Assembly: GCA_964621785.1 (NCBI GenBank)
Contig: CAZUPD010000005.1
Location: 75,974-139,973 of the forward strand
Source: JACKDW01 sp964621785
Lineage (GTDB): Bacteria > Myxococcota_A > Polyangia > Nannocystales > Nannocystaceae
Length of the DNA: 64,000 nucleotides
Direction: 5' to 3'
This document shows, piece by piece, positions 36,988 to 44,414 of the stretch. How positions within the stretch are numbered: position 1 is the stretch's first letter; every line of letters starts with the position of its first letter. Both the position numbers and the translations under genes were made by a program. The notes beneath the pieces are model-generated. The model was not told the DNA's origin, searched no databases, and saw only the letters and a list, made by a program, of their open reading frames with translations.

Positions 36988-38454
36988 TTAGCCTCCCACT
37001 CCCATGATCGCGTCGCGGATCTGTTCGGGGTCGTTGCCCGGGGCGATCGACAGCACCGCCGAAGTTGCGCCCATGCCGACCATGATCATTTGTTGGCCGT
37101 TTTTTGACCGGGCGATGACCCCGTCGGACACGTTGTAGCCCAGGGTTCGGGCGATCCGGGCCGCCCCCCGCATGTAGAACCCGGCCAGCGTCACCACGGT
37201 ACTGTTGTTGCGCATGTCTTCGGCGATGACTTTGCCGGTGCTCGAGATAATTGCAACACCATCGACCCCTTCAAACTCCCAGAACTGATCGAGCATCAGC
37301 TTGCGGGTCTCGGGATCGTCGAGGGGATTGGTGACGGTGCGGGAAGCCGGGCGTGGCGGGGGTCGACGCTCGGCGCGGTTGGTCAGTTCGGTGACCTTGC
37401 GCTGGCGGCCCGAGGGGTGTTTGAGCGTTTGGATCTTGCGCTTGGTCGAAGTTGTAGATGCATCGACGACCTTCGGCTTCGGCGGCGTGGGTGGTGGTGT
37501 CGGTGCGGCTCGGGTCTCCTCCTCGTCGTCGTCGGTCGGCAGCCCGAAGTTACTGACCCGAAGCAGGGTCGACTCCGACGACGGGAAGCGCTCGGGGGCA
37601 GGTTCAGGTTCCGGAGCGGGCGGTGGTTCGGGAGGTGACTCGGCGGGAACCCCGGTAAACTCTTCTTCCGCGGTGAGCGGCCGCGTGCGAGGTTGGACGG
37701 GTTCGGGCTCGGGCTCGGGTGCAGGCTCAGGAGCCGCCTCGTCGATGTCCTCGAGCAGACCTTCGTCCTTGAGCCGGGCGGCCTCCATCAACAGGTACAT
37801 GCTTTGACGCATGACCGTGCGGGTCGGTGGCGAGCGGAAAAACGTTTCGCGAAAGACCCCTTGGCCGGCGGCGAGGATCTTGTAGAAAGCCTGTTCCCCG
37901 CGCTCTTCGCCGTACATGACATGGCTGATGTCGCCGTGCTCAAACCAGATGCGACCGACGGCCTTGCGTGTGTTGACGATGATCGCCTTGTCGCGGCCCG
38001 TCAGGGCGATCATCTGAATGTAGTCGAACAACTCGATCTCGATGTTGTTGGCAAAAAACCCTTCGCGCGGGCCACAGTCCTCGACGATGCTGACGAGCTT
38101 ATCGAGGTCGATCGGTTTTTCGACGATCCGGACCGACTCACCTTTTTCGTATTCGGTGCGGAACTCGGGACTGATGGCCTCGCAGATGACGACCGAACGG
38201 ATCGAGGGGTAGTAACTCCCGAGCCATTGCAACAGCTCGCTGGCGTTGCCGGAAGTCATGTGGAGGTCGGCCAACACCACATCAAATGGTTCGCGACGGA
38301 GGCGATCGATCGCTTCGCGGACACTGCTTGCTGTGACGACGTTATGTCCCTCGTGTTTGAGTCGCCGCTGGATCGCATCCTGGAGGATGTGATCGTCGAC
38401 CACCACGAGCAGGTAGATTGCGGTTTGCGAAGACGTGGACACTGGGCAGGCCAT
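36988..38454 (-). CDS. receiver - DUF4388 - roadblock signalling protein
   Basis: A 488-residue three-part protein. ATG 38454 is chosen because GGGGGG precedes it and the receiver begins at once (LLVVVDDHILQ); phospho-acceptor Asp63 lies in VVLADLH. Residues about 135-250 match DUF4388/PATAN (EIELFDYIQMIALTGRDKAIIV, GRIWFEHGDISHVMYG). A Pro/Glu-rich linker follows, then a C-terminal roadblock domain (VDGVAIISSTGKVIAEDM, QMIMVGMGATSAVLSI). In myxobacteria such domains work with Ras-like GTPases in polarity and motility; a role of that kind is inference. An FHA-DUF4388 gene lies 5 kb away. Confidence 0.8.
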   Translation of the reverse strand: MACPVSTSSQTAIYLLVVVDDHILQDAIQRRLKHEGHNVVTASSVREAIDRLRREPFDVVLADLHMTSGNASELLQWLGSYYPSIRSVVICEAISPEFRTEYEKGESVRIVEKPIDLDKLVSIVEDCGPREGFFANNIEIELFDYIQMIALTGRDKAIIVNTRKAVGRIWFEHGDISHVMYGEERGEQAFYKILAAGQGVFRETFFRSPPTRTVMRQSMYLLMEAARLKDEGLLEDIDEAAPEPAPEPEPEPVQPRTRPLTAEEEFTGVPAESPPEPPPAPEPEPAPERFPSSESTLLRVSNFGLPTDDDEEETRAAPTPPPTPPKPKVVDASTTSTKRKIQTLKHPSGRQRKVTELTNRAERRPPPRPASRTVTNPLDDPETRKLMLDQFWEFEGVDGVAIISSTGKVIAEDMRNNSTVVTLAGFYMRGAARIARTLGYNVSDGVIARSKNGQQMIMVGMGATSAVLSIAPGNDPEQIRDAIMGVGG

Positions 38455-38574
38455 CTTACCCCCCTGGCCCACGGGAGCATGTTTTGAGCAAACAGCGCCG
38501 GGTGAGGGCAACCACGATGATCTGGCGAGCAGAGCATGCGCAAAATTCGCATCGCGCATCACTCTCGAGATCAC

Positions 38575-38734
38575 AATTTCAAGTGTTCTCGCCCATCACG
38601 ATCGGTTCTGAACTTTTACTATCAAAACTAATTTTACAAACAATATTTTCGCTCTTTTACAACGTGAATTTTCGAGAATTCAGAATACGTTTTCTTCTTT
38701 TCTAAGCGCGGGTTGTTCCCCTATTCTGCCGGCC
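38575..38734 (+). promoter_or_regulatory. AT-rich leader of the Fis-like gene
   Basis: From about 38590 to 38705 the sequence is markedly AT-rich for this genome, with runs such as ACTAATTTTACAAACAATA. It is the likely promoter/UP-element region for the small HTH gene or its divergent signalling neighbour. I cannot place exact -35 and -10 boxes. Confidence 0.35.
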
Positions 38735-38989
38735 ATGCGCCTCGTTCTAGAAAGCTACAACCTCCACGCCGCCGAGCGACTCCTGTGCGTCGAAGCACTC
38801 AACGAAGCAGGAAGCATCGTCGACGCGGCCAAACTCCTCGGAATCACCCGCCACGCGCTCAAGCGTCGCATCATCAAGCACCAAATCCCCTGGCCGCCCC
38901 AGCGCAAAGCAAGCGCGGCACCGGCCGTCGCCCCGGCCCAGGTTGTGAATAGTGTGACCCCGGTCGTTGCCGTGGCGGCAGCCGACTAA
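38735..38989 (+). CDS. small Fis-type helix-turn-helix protein
   Basis: An 84-residue protein. Residues about 18-50 (ALNEAGSIVDAAKLLGITRH, then LKRRIIKHQI) are the HTH of Fis and of NtrC-type activator tails. The rest is an Ala/Val/Pro tail. It has no sigma-54 ATPase domain, so it is a free-standing DNA-binding module. It sits behind an unusually AT-rich 130-bp leader and before a terminator, so it is a single-gene unit. Confidence 0.75.
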   Translation: MRLVLESYNLHAAERLLCVEALNEAGSIVDAAKLLGITRHALKRRIIKHQIPWPPQRKASAAPAVAPAQVVNSVTPVVAVAAAD

Positions 38990-39013
38990 CCTCTTTTTCT
39001 CCACAACTTTTCC

Positions 39014-39051
39014 CCGGGCAGTACGCGAACTAGCGCGTGCTGCCCGGTTTT
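39014..39051 (+). terminator. rho-independent terminator after the Fis-like gene
   Basis: CCGGGCAG and CTGCCCGG form the stem, extended inside by CGCG pairs, and TTTT follows, then AATTTT. Confidence 0.85.
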
Positions 39052-39362
39052 AATTTTCCCCCTAACATACGATGTTCATTGCCAATTTCAGCACTTCTCT
39101 CAGGTTTCCACAGGTCTGTGGAGATCTCCCGGAGATCGTCTCGATTTAATTTCGAGCCTCGGGACGGACATCAAAGATCGAGCAAAAACGGGCGAATTAT
39201 GACCTACCTGTCTATACAACAAGCCAAAAGATTTCGTGCAGATCGCGCTTAGCCTTTTGAAATTTAAATTATTAAAATTAGTTTTAATAATTTAATTTGT
39301 TTATGCGCAAAAACGAATCTTTACCTAGTGAAGTAATAGAGACAGGTCGGTTTTGAAAATCG
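39052..39362. other. AT-rich intergenic stretch with a 12-bp perfect inverted repeat
   Basis: No gene is seen. At 39266-39293 AAATTATTAAAA and TTTTAATAATTT flank TTAG, an all-AT hairpin that is rare in GC-rich DNA. The wider 39240-39310 tract is nearly all A and T. Confidence 0.55.
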
Positions 39363-39566
39363 CCACACCCGCGCGGTTGCACGACGCTATGGTCGAAACG
39401 AGTCGTCGAGGATGTCTGCTTGCGCTTGGGCGACGGCATCGAGCATCTGGGAGAGATTGCTTCAGCCACACCCGCGCGGCGCTATGGTCGAAACGAGTCG
39501 TCGAGAATGTCTGCTTGCGCCTGGGCGATAGCATCGAGCATCTGGGAGAGGGATTGCTGCACTTCA
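39363..39566. repeat. duplication of the 3' end of the small gene at 39482
   Basis: Two copies of about 100 bp start at 39363 and 39466 with CCACACCCGCGCGG. The right copy contains the last codons and stop of the minus-strand gene 39482-39721; the left copy repeats them out of use, with an 8-bp indel and scattered substitutions. Confidence 0.7.
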
Positions 39567-39721
39567 GGCGCGGCTCCGGGCAAACAGATCTCGACTCGCC
39601 GCAACAAACTGAGTGCGCTGCTCCAGCCGTCGAGGTAGGCAGCGAGCGCGCGGGCGTCGAGACCATCGGTTTTTGCGAGAAGGAGCTGTCGAACGAGCCG
39701 ATGGAGAGGTTGTGGGTCCAC
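39482..39721 (-). CDS. small hypothetical protein
   Basis: A possible 79-residue protein from GTG 39721 (AGG about nine bases upstream). The sequence has regular helix-forming composition (LHRLVRQLLLAK, SALSLLRRVEICLPG, QSLSQMLDAIAQAQADIL). The frame stays open upstream to the assembly gap, but that part is repeat DNA. No family is recognised. Its 3' end is duplicated just downstream. Confidence 0.4.
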   Translation of the reverse strand: MDPQPLHRLVRQLLLAKTDGLDARALAAYLDGWSSALSLLRRVEICLPGAAPEVQQSLSQMLDAIAQAQADILDDSFRP

Positions 39722-39814
39722 TGCCAAAAGCCTATCCCGCTCGCCTGTCTGTCCTGAAATAATTGGGTTTTCGCCTAGGCTCCATCCTCGACAGTCGTCC
39801 GTCGTTTCCGTTTC

Positions 39815-40018
39815 GAGGACCCACAGCGCGATTTTTAAAAGATCTCGAAGCAACGAGAACCCAGGCACCGNNNNNNNNNNNNNNNNNNNNNNNNNNNNNN
39901 NNNNNNNNNNNNNNNNNNNNNNNNNNNNNNNNNNNNNNNNNNNNNNNNNNNNNNNNNNNNNNNNNNNNNNGGCCCAACTCTTCGATCCCGCGAAGGACCC
40001 ACAGCGCGATTTTAAAAG
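39815..40018. repeat. repeat array B, broken by an assembly gap
   Basis: The block GGACCCACAGCGCGAT followed by TTTTAAAAGA occurs on both sides of the gap (39818 and 39995). Between them ACGAGAACCCAGGCACCG matches the GAGAACCCAGGTACCG of the array at 44.1 kb, so this is the same family. It ends about ten bases before the candidate start codons of the serine acetyltransferase gene and must form part of its leader. Confidence 0.7.
39871..39970. other. assembly gap (100 N) inside repeat array B
   Basis: Exactly 100 undetermined bases with the same repeat unit on both flanks; true length unknown. Confidence 0.95.
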
Positions 40019-40026
40019 ACTATGTT

Positions 40027-40950
40027 GTGGTGGTGAACGACCGCGAACAAACGCTCGCTAACATTGTTGAGGGGATCCTCGACTCCTATCGCGAGCACGG
40101 GAACATCAATCACCTCGACGGCAGCAACCTGCCGGCCCGCAACGAAGTGTCGCAGTTACTCGAAGATCTCATGCTGGTGATCTTCCCGGGTTATTTCGTG
40201 CTCGAGCAACTCGACGAGCTGACCTCGCGCTACTTCGTGGGCGAGCGTTGTGCCCGGATCCTCCGCCGATTTGAACAGGTCTGTCTGCGGGCCCTCGCGG
40301 TCCAATGTCGCGGTCAAGCGACCGCCAAGCCGCGAAAACTCCTGATCGAGGAGGCCCACAGCCACGCGATGGCACTATTGCAGGCGATCCCCGAGATCCG
40401 CGAAGTACTGACGACCGACGTCCTAGCGGCCCTCAAGGGCGACCCCGCAGCCTGCAGTGGACACGAAGTCATCATGAGCTACCCCGGCGTCGCCGCGATC
40501 GCCGTCCACCGGATCGCCCACTTCCTCTACAAACGCGGCATACCGTTGCTCCCGCGGATGATGTCCGAACGTGTCCACAGCCGCACCGGGATCGACATCC
40601 ACCCGGGAGCGACGATCGGCGAGTCGTTTTTTATCGACCACGGGACCGGGGTGGTGATTGGCCAGACGTCGCGGATCGGCAACCACGTCAAGCTCTACCA
40701 GGGCGTCACTCTCGGTGCCCACTCGGTCGATGCAAACGCAGTTCGCGGCTCCAAAGAACAGCGCCACCCAACCCTCGAGGACGATGTCACAGTCTATGCA
40801 GGTGCAACGATTCTCGGCGGCAAAACTGTGATCGGGCGCGGCTCGGTTATTGGCGGCAACGTGTGGTTGACCAAAAGCGTCCCTGCATACACAACGGTCA
40901 TTTTGGATAGTCCGTCGCTGCGGTTTATCCACAAACAAGACGCCAAGTAA
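40027..40950 (+). CDS. cysE: serine O-acetyltransferase
   Basis: Makes O-acetylserine for cysteine synthesis. About 305 residues; the start is one of three adjacent GTG codons (40027, 40030, 40033), since the frame further upstream is repeat DNA. The N-terminal helical domain (LANIVEGILDSYREHGNINHLDG) and the left-handed beta-helix are both present. The core HSRTGIDIHPGA, FIDHGTGVVIG and LYQGVTLGA holds the catalytic His and acetyl-CoA site. It belongs to the long EpsC/SAT type. A TGYANNTRCA palindrome is at 40797. Confidence 0.88.
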   Translation: MVVNDREQTLANIVEGILDSYREHGNINHLDGSNLPARNEVSQLLEDLMLVIFPGYFVLEQLDELTSRYFVGERCARILRRFEQVCLRALAVQCRGQATAKPRKLLIEEAHSHAMALLQAIPEIREVLTTDVLAALKGDPAACSGHEVIMSYPGVAAIAVHRIAHFLYKRGIPLLPRMMSERVHSRTGIDIHPGATIGESFFIDHGTGVVIGQTSRIGNHVKLYQGVTLGAHSVDANAVRGSKEQRHPTLEDDVTVYAGATILGGKTVIGRGSVIGGNVWLTKSVPAYTTVILDSPSLRFIHKQDAK

Positions 40951-41030
40951 TTTTCAAAAAATTGTACGTACATGATGTACGTCCCTGCTTTGGCTACCGA
41001 ATCGACCCGCGATTCGGAGGACGACTGAAG

Positions 41031-41062
41031 AACAAAGCGGCAGACTCGACAGAGCCTGCCGC
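41031..41062 (-). terminator. terminator of the Ser/Arg-rich lipoprotein gene
   Basis: On the minus strand GCGGCAG and CTGCCGC pair over a 12-base loop and TTTGTT follows. It lies just after the stop at 41088. Confidence 0.65.
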
Positions 41063-41087
41063 CTTGTGTGGGCGTACCTGGTACGAA

Positions 41088-42653
41088 CTATCGGCGGCCG
41101 CGGGAGCCTCCGCGGGAACCTCCGCGGGAGCCGGATGAACGTCCTCCCGAGAACCCGCGGGAGCTTGAACGACTCGAGCCTCGAGATCCTGAGAAGCTGC
41201 TGCGCGAGCGCGAGGAGCTGCGGCTCGAACGACTCGGTGACGACGACCGCGAGCTTGAACGCGAATAACTCGAACGACTCGGCGAACTCGAGCGGGATGG
41301 CGAGTAACTCGAACGACTCGGCGAACTCGAGCGGGAGGGTGAGTAACTCGAGCGACTCGGCGAGCTGCTGCTGCGGCCGTAACTCGGGATGCTGCGTGAA
41401 GGACTCGACGAACGCGACGGCGCCGACGAACTCGGTGCACGGCTGCGGCTGTACGTTCCGCGGTGATTGGGGTTGCTCCCCGGTGCGGTGTAGCCTCCGC
41501 GTTGATACGTGCTGCTGGTCGGACGCGGCGGATTGGTCAACTGCGGGCTGCGGGTCGGTTGCGAAGTTGGCGAGCGACTGCCGACGGTAGAATTTTGTCC
41601 GGGGCGGGAGCTCGGGGAACGGCTACCGACGGCAGGACTTTGTCCGGGGCGGGAGCTCGGGGAACGACTACCGACGGCGGGGCTTGGTCCAGGGCGAGAG
41701 CTCGGCGCACGATTGCCGATCGTCGGGCGTTGTCCTCCTGGCTTGTTCGGAGCCGTGAGCGTGGGACCGGTGCCGGGGCGTGGGTTTGGACTTTTGTTGG
41801 ACAACCCGGGCGTCGTTGTCGGCCGCGGACCCGAACCTGGCCGTGGAGACAGACTTTTATTTGGTCCGGTGTTGGACGCCTGCGGCGCACGGCCCGGACG
41901 GGATTGCCCCGGTGTTGTGCCCGGGCGCGACGTCAGTCCCTTGGGCCCCGACGAACCGCTCGGACGTCCGGCCTGGGCGGGACGCCCCTGGTTTGCGGGA
42001 CGCCCCGCATTGCCCGGACGACCACTTTGCCCACCTTTCGCATTCATGGACGGGCGGCGACGGGCATTTGCAGTTGGACGCCCGTAGTGGTGATGGTGGT
42101 GGTACTGGTAGTTGCCGTAGGCGTGATAGCCGTAGACGCCCACACCACCCCAGTACCAGCCCGCACCGTAGTACCCGACACCCCAGGCGTAGGGGCTCCA
42201 TGGGTAGTAGTAGTTCCATGCAAATACAAGTGGTGCGGGCGGTCCCCAGTAGTAAACCCAGGCACCCCAGTAGGGGCTGTAGTAGACGAAGTTGCCATTA
42301 ATGTTGTAATACCAACTTCCGCCCCACCACACGCGCGGATAGGTCTCGATCGGATCGGGGTAGCTGTGCACATAGGTGACAACCTCGACCTGTTGCCCAT
42401 CGCTGAGGGTCTCATAGCCGACTAAGTCGGGGTTTTCGCCGGTCGGCTCGGCATAGGCCCGCGACTCGACATACACATTTTGGTATCCGGCTGAGTCGGC
42501 GGTAATGGTCGGCGTCGGATGTTGCGGGCTTTGTTGGGCCGGCGCTTGGGTCTGGGTCTGATCTTTGTTCTTGCAGCCGGTTGTGAGACCGAACGCAAGC
42601 ATCAGCGCGAGACCGAAGGCGCTGCGGCGTGATGAGTGTGATTTGATAGGCAT
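41088..42653 (-). CDS. low-complexity Tyr/Trp- and Ser/Arg/Pro-rich lipoprotein
   Basis: A 521-residue lipoprotein (LTTGC, Cys27). Residues about 90-190 are extremely rich in Trp and Tyr (VYYWGPPAPLVFAWNYYYPW) and end in a His run; residues 200-380 contain repeated SRPGQSPAVGSRSPS-type units; the C-terminus is a Ser/Arg repeat (SRSSSPSRSS) ending in Gly/Arg. The strongly basic, disordered tail suggests binding to acidic surface polymers or nucleic acid. The order resembles YXWGXW-type surface proteins, but no function is known. The DNA repeats in frame, so length may vary between strains. Confidence 0.7.
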   Translation of the reverse strand: MPIKSHSSRRSAFGLALMLAFGLTTGCKNKDQTQTQAPAQQSPQHPTPTITADSAGYQNVYVESRAYAEPTGENPDLVGYETLSDGQQVEVVTYVHSYPDPIETYPRVWWGGSWYYNINGNFVYYSPYWGAWVYYWGPPAPLVFAWNYYYPWSPYAWGVGYYGAGWYWGGVGVYGYHAYGNYQYHHHHHYGRPTANARRRPSMNAKGGQSGRPGNAGRPANQGRPAQAGRPSGSSGPKGLTSRPGTTPGQSRPGRAPQASNTGPNKSLSPRPGSGPRPTTTPGLSNKSPNPRPGTGPTLTAPNKPGGQRPTIGNRAPSSRPGPSPAVGSRSPSSRPGQSPAVGSRSPSSRPGQNSTVGSRSPTSQPTRSPQLTNPPRPTSSTYQRGGYTAPGSNPNHRGTYSRSRAPSSSAPSRSSSPSRSIPSYGRSSSSPSRSSYSPSRSSSPSRSSYSPSRSSSPSRSSYSRSSSRSSSPSRSSRSSSRSRSSFSGSRGSSRSSSRGFSGGRSSGSRGGSRGGSRGRR

Positions 42654-42844
42654 GGCAATCTCCCCGGACCGTTGACGCCGATCCCCAGGGGTAGTCTTCA
42701 ATCTCCTGTGCACGGCGGCAACCACAGCGAAACCCGGATCACACTGCGGGGACATCGCCGCTACATCTGGTTCGCACCTCAGCCGTATTTTTGCGCAAAA
42801 ATGAACGAAATGTGATGGGGATGTCCTCCATCTCTCGACTCCGC

Positions 42845-43006
42845 GCGATCGAATCGTGCATCATCTCACAGATTTCCCATAGGACAGCGAGGGGCTCAAA
42901 TGCCCTGTCTCGTGACCGGCCTGCGGCGATCGAATCGTGCATCATCTCACAGATTTCCCATAGGACAGCGAGGGGCTCAAATGCCCTGTCTCGTGACCGG
43001 CCTGCG
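42845..43006. repeat. two near-identical 81-bp tandem copies upstream of the FHA gene
   Basis: Copies at 42845-42925 and 42926-43006 begin GCGATCGAATCGTGCATC and end CCGGCCTGCG with no difference that I can see. The unit is 27 codons long and the frame stays open through it, but the probable start of the FHA gene lies downstream at 43100. The repeat therefore sits in its leader. Confidence 0.85.
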
Positions 43007-43099
43007 GCGATTGACTCGCTCAAACTCCGCAACCTATGCTGCCCCGCAGCCTTGGCAGTTCCGGCGCGCCGGATGAAAGCCGTGGCCGAGAGGCCGTCC

Positions 43100-44044
43100 A
43101 TGGGTAATTCGATCCACGTACTCCAATTCCTTACCGGAAAGTACAAGGGGAAGGCGTTTCCCTTGGGGCCCGACGGCGACAATTTTGTTGTCGGTCGAAG
43201 TAGCGATGCCGATCTGGTGCTCGCCGACGCCAACGTCAGCCGCAAGCATGCCCGGTTTTTCAGCGAACGCGACCGCATGTGGATCACCGACCTCGGGTCG
43301 CGCAACGGCACGGTGATCAACGGCGAGCAGCGTCGCCGTCACTGTTTGCACTCTGGCGATCGCATCGTGTTGGGTGGCAGCCTGATCGCCGTCGAGTTGC
43401 GCGGTGCCAAGGAGTTGCCCGACGTAGGCGAACGCGCCGGTGAACAGCAGCGGCGTGGGGGAGAGGCCGGCAGTGACACCGGGGCGTCGAAGTCCATGTC
43501 CGGCAGCCTCGAGGACATCCCGTTGGTCGATGTGCTGCAGTTTTTGGCCACCTCGCGCAAGTCCGGGACGATCGCGGTCCGCAACGACGAGGACAACATC
43601 GCCGGAAGAGTGTATCTACAAGATGGTGACGCCTACTACGCGCGGATCGGCGATGCCCAGATGGATCCACAAAAGGCCCTGATGCGGATGATCGGGTGGT
43701 CGAACGGGCGCTTTGCCCTCGACAATGCCCCGCTCGACGAGGAACCACACAAACGCATCACTGCGCCGCTCGGCCACATCCTGATGGAGTCGGCGCGCAT
43801 CCAGGACGAGATCAGCCACCTTGCTGAGCGCTACAACGTGCCTGGGTACCGCGACGCTGTGGCGGTGGTCAAACCATCGCCTGTCCGTTGGCACACCTTA
43901 GAGCCGGACGAACTCGACATCATCCAGGCCCTGGCCGAGGGGTTGAGCTGGGCGGATATTTTGGACAGCTTCCCGGTCGACGACCTCACCCTGACCCAGC
44001 GGATCTCCAAGCTCTCGAAAAAGGGCCTCGTCAGCTACGCATGA
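43100..44044 (+). CDS. FHA domain - DUF4388 protein
   Basis: A 314-residue cytosolic signalling protein. ATG 43100 is preceded by GAGAGG at a good distance; longer frames run into the tandem repeat. The FHA domain (phosphothreonine reader) has VVGRSSDADLVLAD, SRKHARF and DLGSRNGTVING. From about 135 a DUF4388/PATAN domain follows (LEDIPLVDVLQFLATSRKSGTIAV, AGRVYLQDGDAYYARIG), then a helical tail ending in a winged-helix-like LTLTQRISKLSKKGL. The VYLQD codons include AGA and CTA, rare here, inside a TGYANNTRCA palindrome. Confidence 0.85.
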   Translation: MGNSIHVLQFLTGKYKGKAFPLGPDGDNFVVGRSSDADLVLADANVSRKHARFFSERDRMWITDLGSRNGTVINGEQRRRHCLHSGDRIVLGGSLIAVELRGAKELPDVGERAGEQQRRGGEAGSDTGASKSMSGSLEDIPLVDVLQFLATSRKSGTIAVRNDEDNIAGRVYLQDGDAYYARIGDAQMDPQKALMRMIGWSNGRFALDNAPLDEEPHKRITAPLGHILMESARIQDEISHLAERYNVPGYRDAVAVVKPSPVRWHTLEPDELDIIQALAEGLSWADILDSFPVDDLTLTQRISKLSKKGLVSYA

Positions 44045-44122
44045 CCGCGGCCGGGTGTCCACGCGGCGCGTTGTGACCGCGTCAGCCCGTGCAATGGTTG
44101 CATGTATTTGCAAGTCGTGGTT

Positions 44123-44410
44123 AGAGACCTTGGGCGTGCGAGTCGACCCACCTCAAAGCGAAGAGAACCCAGGTACCGACGTGCGAGTCTCGACCCACCG
44201 AGAAGCGAAGAGAACCCAGGTTCCGACTTCGTCAGGTCTGTCGGCCAGAGACCTTGGGCGTGCGAGTCGACCCACCTCAAAGCGAAGAGAACCCAGGTAC
44301 CGACGTGCGAGTCTCGACCCACCTCGAAGCGAAGAGAACCCAGGTTCCGACTTCGTTAGGTCTGTCGCGGCCAGAGACCTTGGGCGTGCGAGTCGACCCA
44401 CCGCGATCTT
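44123..44410. repeat. repeat array C, 125-bp tandem unit
   Basis: AGAGACCTTGGGCGTGCGAG starts at 44123, 44248 and 44373, a period of exactly 125 bp, with the third copy partial. Each unit holds two sub-blocks GAAGAGAACCCAGGT(A/T)CCGAC. The right edge, ACCCACCGCGATCTTAAAA, stops against the TAA of the hydrolase gene. Sequence is shared with arrays A and B. No gene lies in 44045-44414; one TGYANNTRCA site is at 44103. Confidence 0.88.
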
Positions 44411-44414
44411 AAAA

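Noticed and set aside
39763..40026. Extension of the serine acetyltransferase frame across the assembly gap
   Set aside because: The frame only appears open because of undetermined bases and repeat DNA; the enzyme's own N-terminus begins at the GTG cluster.
40925..40933. Exact DnaA box TTATCCACA
   Set aside because: Single copy inside the end of the serine acetyltransferase gene with no companions; expected by chance.
42791..43099. N-terminal extension of the FHA protein through the 81-bp repeat
   Set aside because: ATG 43100 has a good ribosome site and begins at the FHA domain; the extension has no domain character. Kept as a finding because it cannot be excluded.
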